NCBI RefSeq assembly: GCF_006152115.1
Contig: NZ_VDFU01000035.1
Location: 1 to 33,189 of the forward strand
Direction: 5' to 3'
Length of the DNA: 33,189 nt
Source: Rubellimicrobium rubrum
Lineage (GTDB): Bacteria; Pseudomonadota; Alphaproteobacteria; Rhodobacterales; Rhodobacteraceae
Shown here: positions 1 to 17,353 of the stretch, one piece after another
Position numbering within the stretch: the stretch's first letter is position 1
Layout of the letters: each line of letters opens with the position of its first letter
The notes under the pieces: model-generated
Told to the model about the DNA's origin: nothing
What the model saw: the letters and a program-made list of their open reading frames with translations, nothing else
Databases searched by the model: none
Made by a program: the position numbers and the translations under genes

Positions 1-71
1 CCATGGTCCACGTGACCAATGGTCCCAATGTTCACGTGCGGTTTGTTCCGCTCGAACTTCGCCTTCGCCAT
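1..71 (-). CDS. tuf: Elongation factor Tu, N-terminal fragment (first tuf copy)
   Basis: The complement reads from an ATG at 69-71 into an EF-Tu N-terminus (MAKAKFERNKPHVNIGTIGH), ending inside the GHVDHGK P-loop at the window edge. EF-Tu is the GTPase that delivers aminoacyl-tRNA to the ribosome. A good ribosome binding site (AGGAG) sits about 8 bases before the ATG. The gene is the last visible member of the rpsL-rpsG-fusA-tuf (str) operon, 90 bp after fusA. Only 23 codons are present, so completeness cannot be judged. A second tuf end is at the far side of the window. Confidence 0.97.
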   Translation of the reverse strand, partial: MAKAKFERNKPHVNIGTIGHVDH

Positions 72-131
72 AGTGGCTTCTCCTGTTCGTCAGAATTCCA
101 GCGGCCCTGAGACCGGTGTCTAAGATCGGAA

Positions 132-151
132 GGGCGCCGCAGGCAGCGCCC
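132..151 (-). other. GC-rich hairpin in the fusA-tuf spacer
   Basis: A six-base-pair inverted repeat (GGGCGC/GCGCCC) with an eight-base loop lies just after the fusA stop on the transcribed strand. No run of T follows, so it is more likely an mRNA processing or stability element than a terminator. This is the only structure I see in the 90-bp spacer. Confidence 0.35.
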
Positions 152-161
152 CACCGCGCCG

Positions 162-2279
<2,118 letters not shown>

Positions 2280-2288
2280 GGTGGCCCC

Positions 2289-2759
2289 TTACCAGCGGTA
2301 GTGGCTGAACGCCTTGTTGGCGTCGGCCATCTTGTGGGTGTCCTCGCGCTTTTTCACCGCGGTGCCGCGGTTGTTCATCGCGTCCAGAAGCTCGCCGGCT
2401 AGGCGCTCTTCCATGGTGTTCTCGTTGCGCTTCTTGGACGCATCGATCAGCCAGCGGATGGCCAGAGCCTCGCGGCGCTCGGGGCGCACTTCGACGGGGA
2501 CCTGGTAGGTCGCGCCACCGACGCGGCGCGAGCGGACCTCGACGGCGGGCTTGATGTTGTCCAAAGCTTCATGGAACACTTCCACGGGTTCGCGACGGAT
2601 GCGGCCCTGGACGCGCTCGAAAGCATTGTAGACGATGGTCTCGGCAATCGACTTCTTGCCGTCGACCATCAGGTTGTTCATAAATTTTGAGACAACCCGG
2701 TCGCCGTACTTGGCGTCGGGCAGGATTTCGCGCTTCTCGGCGGCGTGACGACGGGACAT
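2289..2759 (-). CDS. rpsG: 30S ribosomal protein S7
   Basis: S7 is a primary 16S rRNA-binding protein that nucleates the head of the 30S subunit; in E. coli it is the autogenous repressor of the str operon. The 156-residue product has the usual length and family segments, starting [15 protein letters not shown], with [16 protein letters not shown] in the middle and [15 protein letters not shown] at the end. It lies 11 bp after rpsL and 9 bp before fusA. Whether S7 represses translation here, as in E. coli, cannot be told from the short rpsL-rpsG spacer. Confidence 0.98.
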   Translation of the reverse strand: MSRRHAAEKREILPDAKYGDRVVSKFMNNLMVDGKKSIAETIVYNAFERVQGRIRREPVEVFHEALDNIKPAVEVRSRRVGGATYQVPVEVRPERREALAIRWLIDASKKRNENTMEERLAGELLDAMNNRGTAVKKREDTHKMADANKAFSHYRW

Positions 2760-2770
2760 CTCTTAGATCC

Positions 2771-3142
2771 TCACTTCGGACGCTTGGCGCCGTACTTCGA
2801 CCGGCGCTGCTTGCGGTTCTTGACGCCTTGCGTGTCGAGCACGCCGCGCACGATATGGTAGCGCACGCCCGGAAGGTCCTTGATCCGGCCCCCGCGGATG
2901 AGCACGACAGAGTGCTCCTGAAGGTTGTGGCTTTCTCCCGGGATGTAGGAGATGACTTCGAACTGGTTGGTCAGGCGCACCTTGGCGACCTTCCGCATGG
3001 CCGAGTTCGGCTTCTTCGGAGTCGTCGTGTATACGCGGGTGCAGACACCGCGTTTCTGGGGGCAGCCTTCAAGGTGCTGCGATTTGGATCGTTCTACAGG
3101 GCGCTGCCGGGGTTTCCGGATCAGCTGCTGAATCGTCGGCAT
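2771..3142 (-). CDS. rpsL: 30S ribosomal protein S12
   Basis: S12 lies at the decoding centre of the 30S subunit and is the classical streptomycin target. The 123-residue product has the standard length and begins [15 protein letters not shown]. The two lysine regions where streptomycin-resistance changes usually fall, TTPKKPNSA and [10 protein letters not shown], carry the common sensitive-type residues. It is the first gene of the rpsL-rpsG-fusA-tuf operon. The start is preceded by a weak purine-rich ribosome binding site (GGGAAAGAG). A structured leader with an attenuator-like hairpin lies upstream. Confidence 0.98.
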   Translation of the reverse strand: MPTIQQLIRKPRQRPVERSKSQHLEGCPQKRGVCTRVYTTTPKKPNSAMRKVAKVRLTNQFEVISYIPGESHNLQEHSVVLIRGGRIKDLPGVRYHIVRGVLDTQGVKNRKQRRSKYGAKRPK

Positions 3143-3228
3143 AGGGCTCTTTCCCGTTTCCTACCGTTCTGTGCCGCGGGCCCGAAGGGCTCCGCCGTCG
3201 ATGAAGCCCCACGGCACGCGTGAAGCAC

Positions 3229-3269
3229 AAAAAGCCCGCCCAGTTCACGCAACCTGCAGAACGGGGCGG
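3229..3269 (-). promoter_or_regulatory. Attenuator-like terminator hairpin in the rpsL leader
   Basis: The transcribed strand forms CCGCCC-C-GTTC (3269-3259) paired with GAAC-T-GGGCGG (3246-3236): ten base pairs with a single C/T mismatch and a 12-base loop. GC and then five T follow immediately (3233-3229). This is the form of an intrinsic terminator, yet it lies 86 bases upstream of rpsL and downstream of the likely promoter, so premature termination controlling the str operon is the natural reading. It could instead be a second terminator for read-through from rpoC. Confidence 0.55.
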
Positions 3270-3371
3270 TGGGGTTTCAGAGGATCGGGGCTTTGCCGGC
3301 CCGGATCGTGACCACTACATATTTTGGCACCCGGACCAAGGGCGTAGTTCGCCCGTCGTCGAGGTGCCGGG

Positions 3372-3400
3372 GAGATATGGGAATCGAACGTGGGTGTCAA
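3372..3400 (-). promoter_or_regulatory. Putative str operon promoter
   Basis: On the minus strand a perfect TTGACA (-35, 3395-3400) is separated by 17 bp from TATCTC (-10, 3372-3377). Transcription would start near 3365, giving a leader of about 220 bases before rpsL. A strong -35 with a loose -10 is common in alphaproteobacterial sigma-70 promoters. There is no experimental support; other AT-rich positions near 3310-3330 match less well. Confidence 0.42.
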
Positions 3401-3593
3401 CACCATCCACGGTAGCGTCGGGAGCGCGGTCCTGCTCAAAGTCCCGCCCTCACCCAATCCGTCGGTTGCTTAGGGCTGACAGACGATCGATGGAAGCCGG
3501 TGCGCTGTTCTTCACTTCTTCGACATGTGTCGTCCCAAACCATCAGCGAGCGGCTTGCACGCGGCACCTGGGGCCGTGAGCTCTCGGCTTTGA

Positions 3594-3620
3594 CAAAGGG
3601 CCCCCGTTTCCGAGGGCCCC
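3594..3620 (-). terminator. Intrinsic terminator after rpoC
   Basis: GGGCCCTCG and CGGGGGCCC (arms 3611-3619 and 3598-3606) form a nine-pair stem closed by a GAAA tetraloop, followed by TTTGTC. It begins 28 bases after the rpoC stop and marks the end of the secE-to-rpoC transcription units. Confidence 0.75.
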
Positions 3621-3647
3621 CTCCCCTAATCATAACGAGCCGCGCGT

Positions 3648-7892
<4,245 letters not shown>

Positions 7893-7929
7893 CTCATTCC
7901 CTTCCGGGGGCCGATGGAAGTGGGGACAA

Positions 7930-7955
7930 GGACGGCCCCCCGCAAGGGGCCGTCC
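7930..7955 (-). other. Strong rpoB-rpoC intercistronic hairpin
   Basis: GGACGGCCCC and GGGGCCGTCC form a perfect ten-pair stem with a six-base loop in the 81-bp gap between rpoB and rpoC. On the transcribed strand it is followed by TTGTCCCC, which is not a clear T-run. It could be an RNA processing or stabilising structure, or a weak attenuator setting the beta to beta' ratio. Confidence 0.5.
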
Positions 7956-7973
7956 CGAAGCCGTGAGGAGAGG

Positions 7974-12113
<4,140 letters not shown>

Positions 12114-12252
12114 GAGCGTCATCACCTATGTCTCTGCGAGGGGGGCTCCGCCGGGGCCGCGGCGCCCTCCCCTGTGAGAGCGGATTGTCGGAGGTCCATC
12201 CGAAGCCGCCTTCCCAAGGGCGACCTCTCGACCCGTTCGACCGATCCAAAGA

Positions 12253-12272
12253 GCCGGTTCCGCAGAACCGGC
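12253..12272 (-). other. Hairpin in the rplL-rpoB gap
   Basis: GCCGGTTC and GAACCGGC form a perfect eight-pair stem with a four-base loop, followed on the transcribed strand by TCTTTGG. In E. coli the rplL-rpoB gap carries a partial attenuator and an RNase III site. This element is in the equivalent place and could lower rpoBC expression relative to rplJL. Two other inverted repeats flank it, at 12288-12317 and about 12332-12346. Confidence 0.5.
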
Positions 12273-12287
12273 CATTAAGACGGGTCA

Positions 12288-12317
12288 GGCTGGAGCCGCC
12301 GTGCGGCAGCCCCAGCC
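12288..12317 (-). other. Nested inverted repeat in the rplL-rpoB gap
   Basis: GGCTGG and CCAGCC form an outer six-pair stem around a smaller GCCG/CGGC stem. No T-run follows. Together with the hairpin at 12253-12272 it makes the 242-bp gap before rpoB strongly structured. Confidence 0.35.
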
Positions 12318-12331
12318 CGGTTTGACTTAGT

Positions 12332-12346
12332 GAAATGCGCGGCTGC
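12332..12346 (-). other. Small hairpin after rplL
   Basis: About 10 bases after the rplL stop, the transcribed strand reads TGCGC-AGCC-GCGCA followed by TTTC. It resembles a weak, leaky terminator, which would fit the need for more L7/L12 than polymerase subunits. Confidence 0.35.
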
Positions 12347-12355
12347 GCAAGTCCA

Positions 12356-12730
12356 TTAGGCCAGCTCGACCTTGGCACCAGCCTCTTCGAGCTTCTTCTT
12401 CATGGTCTCGGCATCGGCCTTGGACACGCCTTCCTTGACCTTGCCACCGGCTTCCACGAGGTCCTTGGCTTCCTTGAGGCCAAGGCCCGTGATCGCGCGG
12501 ACTTCCTTGATCACGTTGATCTTCTGAGCGCCGGCGTCCTTGAGGACGACGTCGAACTCGGTCTTCTCTTCCTCGGCCGGGGCGGCCGCGGCGGGACCGG
12601 CGGCCATCATGACGGCGCCACCGGCGGCCGGCTCGATGCCGTACTGGTCCTTGAGGATCTGCTTCAGCTCTTGGGCTTGCAGCAGGGTAAGGCCAACGAT
12701 TTGTTCGGCCAGTTGGTTCAGATCAGCCAT
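12356..12730 (-). CDS. rplL: 50S ribosomal protein L7/L12
   Basis: L7/L12 is the multi-copy stalk protein that recruits translational GTPases. The 124-residue product has the N-terminal dimerisation segment ([20 protein letters not shown]), an Ala/Pro/Glu hinge at about residues 40-57, and the C-terminal domain ending GAKVELA with the conserved KTEFDVVL and [13 protein letters not shown] stretches. It lies 69 bp after rplJ, with GGAAAG as ribosome binding site. Length and composition are normal. Confidence 0.98.
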   Translation of the reverse strand: MADLNQLAEQIVGLTLLQAQELKQILKDQYGIEPAAGGAVMMAAGPAAAAPAEEEKTEFDVVLKDAGAQKINVIKEVRAITGLGLKEAKDLVEAGGKVKEGVSKADAETMKKKLEEAGAKVELA

Positions 12731-12799
12731 TTGTGCTTTCCGTTTAGATTAGGGTTCCAACGCAAGGGGCATAAGACCCCCGCGGCATCACGTCGCTGC

Positions 12800-13312
12800 T
12801 CAGGCGGCTTTCTCTTCAATCGTGGAGAGAATGCCTGCGATGTTCGCGGCAGGCGCACCGATCGCCCCGGCCAGTTGCGCGGCGGGCGCACCGATGCAGG
12901 CCACGATGGAAGCGATAAGCTCCTCGCGGGACGGCAGCGATGCGACAGCCTTGACCCCAGCCGGGTCAAGCGCCGCGTTCCCCATGGCCCCACCCAGGAC
13001 GATGAACTTGTCGTTCGTCTTGGCGTAGGCGTCGACCACCTTGGCCGCAGCCACGGGGTCTTCGGAATAGGAGAACACGGTCATGCCCGTGAGAAGAGAA
13101 GCCATGCTAGCAGCGGGCTTTCCCTCAAGGGCGATCTTGGCGAGCTTGTTCTTGGCCACGCGAACGGAGCCACCCGCGTCGCGCATGCGCGCGCGGAGGT
13201 CCTGCATCTGTGCAACCGTCATGCCTTCGTAGTGGGCAACCACCACGACGCCAGAGCTTTCGAAGATCTGGCCGAGTTCCTCGACCACTTTCTCTTTCTT
13301 GGCTCTATCCAC
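12800..13312 (-). CDS. rplJ: 50S ribosomal protein L10
   Basis: L10 anchors L7/L12 dimers at the stalk base and, as the L10-(L12) complex, represses its own mRNA in many bacteria. The 170-residue product begins [20 protein letters not shown], using a GTG codon at 13310-13312 preceded by GGAGTGAAACT, a good ribosome binding site. The RNA-binding N-domain and the Ala-rich C-terminal L12-binding helix are present. A 258-bp structured leader separates it from rplA, the expected place for autogenous control. Confidence 0.97.
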   Translation of the reverse strand: MDRAKKEKVVEELGQIFESSGVVVVAHYEGMTVAQMQDLRARMRDAGGSVRVAKNKLAKIALEGKPAASMASLLTGMTVFSYSEDPVAAAKVVDAYAKTNDKFIVLGGAMGNAALDPAGVKAVASLPSREELIASIVACIGAPAAQLAGAIGAPAANIAGILSTIEEKAA

Positions 13313-13570
13313 AGTTTCACTCCAAGTTGGGGTTTCCCCCGGCTCATGATGCGACCTCTCGGAGAAGAGGCCGCGTTCGGGTCCTTGTTACGGAATCCGA
13401 GCCGCAGATCGCCCGCCCCGAGGCCAACAGCCTCCAAACGGAAATCCTGGTCTCGCGTCCCGTCTCAGGAAGGATTTGCAGGGCTTCCCCCTACCCTCCG
13501 TCTCGGACAGGACGGGGCCTTGTCAGGCCCCGCCAGACCCCTTCGCCCGGAAGGCGAAGCGGAATTTCGA
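13313..13570 (-). promoter_or_regulatory. Structured leader upstream of rplJ (L10 leader candidate)
   Basis: The rplA-rplJ spacer contains six hairpins on the transcribed strand. They are CTTCGCC/GGCGAAG (13541-13559), CGGGGCC/GGCCCCG (13513-13532), AAATCCT/AGGATTT enclosing 22 bases (13442-13477), GAGGC/GCCTC (13420-13434), a nine-pair stem with one G-U (13351-13374), and GGGG-GAAA-CCCC (about 13329-13340) close to the ribosome binding site. This is where the known L10 leader lies in other bacteria. I infer regulation by position and structure; I did not match it to a covariance model. Confidence 0.6.
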
Positions 13571-14272
13571 TCACGCGTTGCCAGTGGCAGACGCGAGGTC
13601 GACCGACACGCCCGGACCCATGGTCGAAGCGATCGAGACCTTCTTGAGATAGGCGCCCTTGGCCCCGGTGGGCTTGGCCCGCTGGACGGCATCCACGAAG
13701 GCGCGGATGTTCTCGGCCAGCTTATCGGCATCGAACGAGGCCTTGCCGACGCCGGCATGCACCACACCGGCCTTCTCGACCTTGAACTGCACCTGACCAC
13801 CCTTCGCGGCGCGAACGGCTTCGGCCACATCGGGGGTCACGGTGCCGATCTTGGGGTTCGGCATCAGGTTGCGCGGGCCCAGGATCTTACCCAGGCGACC
13901 GACGATCGGCATCATGTCCGGGCTGGCGATGCAACGATCGAAGTCGATCGTGCCGCCCTGGATCGTCTGCATCAGGTCCTCGGCGCCGACGATGTCCGCG
14001 CCGGCAGCACGGGCCTGGTCAGCTTTTTCGCCACGAGCGAAGACCGCCACGCGGACGGTCTTACCGGTGCCGTTGGGCAGCGTGACCGTGCCACGGACCA
14101 TCTGGTCGGCATGGCGGGGATCGACGCCCAGGTTGAGCGCGATCTCGACGGTCTCGTCGAACTTCGCGGAGGCGTTCGCCTTCACGAGTTCTACGGCTGC
14201 CTGGACGGGCAGGTTGTCCTGGCCCTCGAAGGCGGCGCGGGCGGAACGGAGTCTCTTGCCAAGCTTCGCCAT
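13571..14272 (-). CDS. rplA: 50S ribosomal protein L1
   Basis: L1 forms the mobile stalk at the ribosomal E site and in many bacteria represses the rplK-rplA mRNA. The 233-residue product has normal length and begins [17 protein letters not shown]. The conserved central segments [18 protein letters not shown] and [14 protein letters not shown] are intact. The ATG at 14270-14272 is two bases after the rplK stop codon, so the two genes are probably translationally coupled. Confidence 0.98.
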   Translation of the reverse strand: MAKLGKRLRSARAAFEGQDNLPVQAAVELVKANASAKFDETVEIALNLGVDPRHADQMVRGTVTLPNGTGKTVRVAVFARGEKADQARAAGADIVGAEDLMQTIQGGTIDFDRCIASPDMMPIVGRLGKILGPRNLMPNPKIGTVTPDVAEAVRAAKGGQVQFKVEKAGVVHAGVGKASFDADKLAENIRAFVDAVQRAKPTGAKGAYLKKVSIASTMGPGVSVDLASATGNA

Positions 14273-14274
14273 GA

Positions 14275-14727
14275 TCAGCCCTTCACCTCGATACCCATGG
14301 ACTTCGCCGAACCCATGATCGTCTGCATGGCCGCTTCGACGGAGATCGCGTTCAGGTCCTTCATCTTAGCGGTCGCGATTTCGCGCACCTGCGCGAGTGT
14401 CACGCTGCCGGCGACTTCCTTGCCCGGACGGGTCGAGGCCTTCGGGCGGTTACGCTTGCCCACGGGCTTCAGGCCAGCGGCCTTCTTGAGGAAGTAGGAC
14501 GCGGGGGGCGTCTTCAACTCGAGCGAGAAAGACTTGTCCGCGTAATAGGTGATCACGACTGGCGTCGGGGCGCCTGCCTCGATGTCGGCCGTTCTGGCGT
14601 TGAATTCCTTCACGAACGCCATGATGTTGATCCCGCGCTGACCGAGCGCGGGGCCGACCGGCGGGGATGGGTTCGCCTGCTGGGCCTTCACCTGCAGCTT
14701 CAACGAACCGATGACTTTCTTGGCCAT
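14275..14727 (-). CDS. rplK: 50S ribosomal protein L11
   Basis: L11 binds the 23S GTPase-associated centre with L10-L12. The 150-residue product begins [19 protein letters not shown] and keeps [18 protein letters not shown] and KTPPAS. The linker before the RNA-binding C-domain, from KKAAG to VTLAQ, is about 23 residues and basic, against about 15 in E. coli, so the protein is eight residues longer there. The start follows GGAGAGGCCAC. It lies 139 bp after nusG and directly before rplA. Confidence 0.97.
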   Translation of the reverse strand: MAKKVIGSLKLQVKAQQANPSPPVGPALGQRGINIMAFVKEFNARTADIEAGAPTPVVITYYADKSFSLELKTPPASYFLKKAAGLKPVGKRNRPKASTRPGKEVAGSVTLAQVREIATAKMKDLNAISVEAAMQTIMGSAKSMGIEVKG

Positions 14728-14840
14728 GTGGCCTCTCCTTCATCGTGGGGGACAGGCCCCCTTGTCCAACTCCCGATCCGGCGCGCCGGGCGGGCCTTCG
14801 TTGCGTGGTCCGGGTCCGGAGCCGCGGCCCCCTTCCCTCC

Positions 14841-14862
14841 CACGGACCCCGTCAGGGGCCGT
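14841..14862 (-). other. Hairpin after nusG
   Basis: Just after the nusG stop the transcribed strand carries ACGGCCCC-TGAC-GGGG-T-CCGT, an eight-pair stem with one bulged base. No T-run follows, only purine-rich sequence. The rest of the 139-bp nusG-rplK spacer shows only scattered GC repeats. Confidence 0.3.
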
Positions 14863-14866
14863 CCGC

Positions 14867-15400
14867 TCAGGAGAGTTTCGTCACCTGAGAGAATTCCAGA
14901 TCGACCGGGGTGGCCCGGCCGAAGATCGACACCGACACCTTGAGGCGCTGATGCTCCTCATCCACACCCTCGACCATGCCGTCGAAGTCCTCGAACGGGC
15001 CGTCGTTGACCTTGACCCGCTCCCCGATCTCGAAGCGGATGAGGTTGCGCGGCGCGACCTCGCCTTCGTCGACACGGTTCAGGATCGCATTCACTTCGCT
15101 GTCCCGCATCGGCATCGGCTTGCCCTGTGGGCCAAGGAAGCCCGTGACGCGGGGGATGGACGTGATCAGATGGTAGGTATCGTCCGATAATTCCATATGC
15201 ACGAGCACATAGCCCGGCATGAAGCGACGCTCGGCCTGGACCTTCTTGCCGCGACGCATCTCGATGACCTCTTCGGTCGGAACGAGAACCTCGTCGAGCC
15301 GTTCCTGAAGACCCTTCTCGGCCGCCTTGGCGCGGATCTGCTCGGCGATCTTCTTCTCGAAGTTCGAGAGGACCGAGACCGAATACCAGCGTTTCGCCAT
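14867..15400 (-). CDS. nusG: Transcription termination/antitermination protein NusG
   Basis: NusG binds RNA polymerase, suppresses pausing and links it to Rho or ribosomal S10. I chose the ATG at 15398-15400 (MAKRWYSVSVLSNFEKKI, 177 residues), the typical alphaproteobacterial start; an ATG at 15415 is in frame but less typical. The NGN domain covers about residues 1-115, including RRFMPGYVLVHM. The KOW domain follows, with FEIGERVKVNDGPFEDFDG. It lies 168 bp after secE, across a spacer with several hairpins. Confidence 0.97.
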   Translation of the reverse strand: MAKRWYSVSVLSNFEKKIAEQIRAKAAEKGLQERLDEVLVPTEEVIEMRRGKKVQAERRFMPGYVLVHMELSDDTYHLITSIPRVTGFLGPQGKPMPMRDSEVNAILNRVDEGEVAPRNLIRFEIGERVKVNDGPFEDFDGMVEGVDEEHQRLKVSVSIFGRATPVDLEFSQVTKLS

Positions 15401-15409
15401 GTCTGCCGC

Positions 15410-15480
15410 ACCCATCGCCCGACCGGCGTTCGCCGGAGCATTCCCTTGGGGACCCAAGCCCCCGCTTCAAATGAAAAGGG
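15410..15480 (-). other. Hairpin cluster in the secE-nusG spacer
   Basis: Three inverted repeats lie in tandem before nusG on the transcribed strand: GCCCCC/GGGGGC enclosing a T-rich loop, CTTGGG/CCCAAG with a two-base loop, and CCGGCG-AA-CGCCGG. They fill the half of the 168-bp spacer nearest nusG. secE and nusG are usually closely co-transcribed, so a structured leader here may have a regulatory or processing role. I have no family match for it. Confidence 0.35.
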
Positions 15481-15568
15481 GGCGCCTGCACGATTCGCCG
15501 CGCCCACGCCCACTTGTCCAAAGCCCGCCGCTCTTACGCCCCTCGGTGGTCGAGCGCAAGAGGCACCG

Positions 15569-15766
15569 TCAGCTTCCGAAGTAGGACAGGATCCCAGTCA
15601 GGCCGCTGCGGATCAGCAGATCCACGAGGCTGAAGAAGACCGCGGCCAACGCAGCCAGCACCAGGACCATCGCCGTGGTCAGCACCACCTCACGCCGCGT
15701 GGGCCAGACGACCTTGCCGACCTCTGCGCGGGTCTGGTTGATGAAATCGACTGGATTGGTGGCCAT
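15569..15766 (-). CDS. secE: Preprotein translocase subunit SecE
   Basis: SecE is the small clamp subunit of the SecYEG channel in the inner membrane. The 65-residue product begins MATNPVDFINQTRAEVGKV at the ATG 15764-15766, preceded by GGAGGATCCGTCG. It has the amphipathic helix with the conserved KVVWPTRREV segment, then one membrane span at about residues 28-52. This single-span form is typical outside enterobacteria. It is the first gene of the secE-nusG-rplKAJL-rpoBC block. Confidence 0.95.
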   Translation of the reverse strand: MATNPVDFINQTRAEVGKVVWPTRREVVLTTAMVLVLAALAAVFFSLVDLLIRSGLTGILSYFGS

Positions 15767-15794
15767 CGACGGATCCTCCGGGCGGAACCCGCGC

Positions 15795-15823
15795 CACATA
15801 CGCGGTGACCGGCTCAAGCGCAA
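15795..15823 (-). promoter_or_regulatory. Putative promoter of the secE-nusG-rpl-rpoBC block
   Basis: In the 66-bp gap before secE, TTGCGC (15818-15823) and TATGTG (15795-15800) are spaced by exactly 17 bp on the minus strand. Transcription would start about 25 bases before the secE ATG. A local promoter would be needed here, because the usual upstream tRNA-Trp/tuf region is about 15 kb away. Confidence 0.42.
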
Positions 15824-15832
15824 GCCCGAGGG

Positions 15833-16375
15833 TCAGTCGGCCCCGGCGAACGGAAAGCGCCCCAGCGCGTCCCAGGGCCCGCCCATGTAGCGCCAAAGTA
15901 AGAGACCCTCGGCCCAGGCTTCGAATGGCACGAAGACGGTTTGCAGTCGGGCCAGCGTCTCACGGGCGTCGGCCGGAGTCACCTTGTTCTGCACGGTCAC
16001 ATGAGGCTTCCAGGGCTGGAGGTCCTGGGCGGTGAGCCAGGGGCGCCACTGGCGGGCCAAGTCCCTGCGCAGGTCGGCGATGGCCGAGGCCTCCATCCGG
16101 TACGCCACGCCTTTGCCCAAAGAGAAAAGGCCCGTCACCCGCACCGGCATTGGCCCCAGGACGGCACAAGCAGCCCCCAGAGTGGCGAGGATGTCCTGCT
16201 CGGCGGAACCGGGCAGGTGATGGAACAGGGTGACATGCGCGGGGATCCGGTTCAGCCGAGCCGGGAAATGGGCGCGCCGTTCCCGGTCGAAGCGGGCAAA
16301 GCTGTCCGGGTCGAGCGCGAGCGTAAGGATCAGGGGCTCCTCGCCCGGCCCCTCGGTCCTGTTGTCCACTGCCAT
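15833..16375 (-). CDS. 2'-5' RNA ligase / LigT-like 2H phosphoesterase family protein
   Basis: The 180-residue product carries the two H-x-T motifs of the 2H phosphoesterase family: H47-V-T49 in IPAHVTLFHHLP and H125-V-T127 in WKPHVTVQNKV. Family members act on 2',5' or cyclic 2',3' phosphodiester bonds of RNA or nucleotides; the substrate here is unknown. The ATG is at 16373-16375. It ends 66 bp before secE on the same strand, so some read-through is possible, although a promoter lies in that gap. An unknown small gene lies 72 bp upstream. Confidence 0.85.
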   Translation of the reverse strand: MAVDNRTEGPGEEPLILTLALDPDSFARFDRERRAHFPARLNRIPAHVTLFHHLPGSAEQDILATLGAACAVLGPMPVRVTGLFSLGKGVAYRMEASAIADLRRDLARQWRPWLTAQDLQPWKPHVTVQNKVTPADARETLARLQTVFVPFEAWAEGLLLWRYMGGPWDALGRFPFAGAD

Positions 16376-16447
16376 GGCGCCCTCCTCCGGTTCGCCCTAC
16401 GGGGCGGGCCGACCTTCGCCGTCACAATGCGCGGAGAGGGAAGAGGT

Positions 16448-16819
16448 TCAGGCAGCGCCTGGCAGGATGTCGCGCAACCGAAGGAACGGCTCGGCCGCCG
16501 AACGGCCCAGGTCACGGCGCAGAACCTCGGACGCGAAGTAGGCCTCGGCCGCGCGGCGAAGGACCATGAAGGTATCCCCTTCGGCCACCTGCATGCGACC
16601 GAGCACCGCAGGGGTCAGCGCGCCCGGAGCCAGCGAGGTCGCGACCGTCATGCAGGCGGCGACGTCCGCCACCACCGTCTCCCCATCGTCGCCGGGAGCC
16701 AATTCGGCGGAGGGCACGCCCGCGATGCGCATCGCGTTCCGCTGTCGCTGGTACGCCGTCATGAAGGTCTGCGCGATCTGGCGCGCGCGCCGGGTGGTCA
16801 GATCGGAAATCTCGGCCAT
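16448..16819 (-). CDS. Hypothetical protein, 123 residues
   Basis: I do not recognise this family. The frame begins MAEISDLTTRRARQIAQTF at 16817-16819. The predicted product is mostly helical, Ala-rich and soluble, with no signal peptide or membrane span. Support for a real gene comes from its codon texture, its orientation with the LigT-like gene 72 bp downstream, and the absence of a better frame. A perfect TTGACA lies at 16894-16899 upstream, but without a good -10. Confidence 0.6.
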   Translation of the reverse strand: MAEISDLTTRRARQIAQTFMTAYQRQRNAMRIAGVPSAELAPGDDGETVVADVAACMTVATSLAPGALTPAVLGRMQVAEGDTFMVLRRAAEAYFASEVLRRDLGRSAAEPFLRLRDILPGAA

Positions 16820-17353
16820 AGGATGGGCTCCATGCTCCGGACCAGCCTAGCGGGAGATCGGAGCAGCAAGCGTTCGAAGCGAAGGCAGGATTGTGTCAAT
16901 CGCCGGTTGTGGCGGCCCTGCCGCATTCTGGCCCGTGCCCTGCACCTTTTGCGTGCGACACGCGCATGCCAAGCCTCGTCGACGTCATGTCAATCAGCAG
17001 GGCAGCGGCCCGACTCGCGCGAGGCGGCTGGGACCGACAGCCCCCAGCCTCTAAAGCGGTGCGCTGCGATGACCCTTCCTTCTCCCCTTGCGTTCACTTG
17101 CCGGTCCGGCCGCACGAGGACCTGGCCCTCGGCTTGGCAGGCTCGGGCCTGCGCCCAAGCGATGGCTGGCCTACGGGATAGGGGCGATGGCAACCGGGCG
17201 AAGGCCGCGTCGCCCGGAAAATAGCGTCGCGCCAGGAGAAGAGCCGGCGTGACGCACAAGCAGTGCCGAGGGGGTCAGGACGCAGGCGCCCCCTCCCCTG
17301 CCCCTCTGACGGCCCACCCTGGCTTCAGGGATGGGCGCCTGCGCCCGCCGCTC
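16820..17353. other. 534-bp stretch without a recognised gene
   Basis: Short open frames here (for example on the minus strand at 16990-17259) resemble no family. The part nearest the SDR gene has two hairpins on its transcribed strand: GGGCGC-AG-GCGCCC, and a CCCTG/CAGGG-centred stem with a flanking GCCC/GGGC stem (about 17311-17336). These may end the polyol transcript. The rest shows nothing I can name. Confidence 0.5.
17311..17349 (-). terminator. Possible terminator hairpins after the ribitol-dehydrogenase-like gene
   Basis: Within 45 bases of the stop codon the transcribed strand forms GGGCGC/GCGCCC and then a stem made of GCCC..CCCTG paired with CAGGG..GGGC around an AAGC loop, with one internal mismatch. 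There is no T-run, so termination would be inefficient or Rho-assisted. Confidence 0.35.

Larger units (their letters stand above)
3143..3647. other. 505-bp rpoC-rpsL intergenic region with terminator, promoter and leader
   Basis: No convincing gene lies in this stretch; the small open frames have no family resemblance. On the minus strand it contains, in order of transcription, the rpoC terminator (3594-3620), a promoter-like pair of hexamers (3372-3400), a hairpin with one mismatch (stem arms 3299-3307 and 3283-3291), and a terminator-like hairpin with five T (3229-3269). About 85 bases then lead to rpsL. The rif and str transcription units therefore look separable although adjacent. Confidence 0.6.

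Noticed and set aside
3381-3400. tRNA T-arm-like string (GAATCGAACGTGGG) upstream of rpsL
   Set aside because: The flanking bases do not form a T stem, and no acceptor, D or anticodon arm can be built around it.
16863-16881. Partial copy of the tRNA-Trp 3' part (GCAGCA...TTCGAA) that could mark an attachment site of an integrated island
   Set aside because: The match is broken by a one-base length difference, covers only about 12 identical bases including a common palindrome, and no integrase gene is in the window.
16990-17259. An 89-codon minus-strand open frame before the unknown gene at 16448-16819
   Set aside because: No family likeness or ribosome binding site; similar frames occur at random in this GC-rich DNA.
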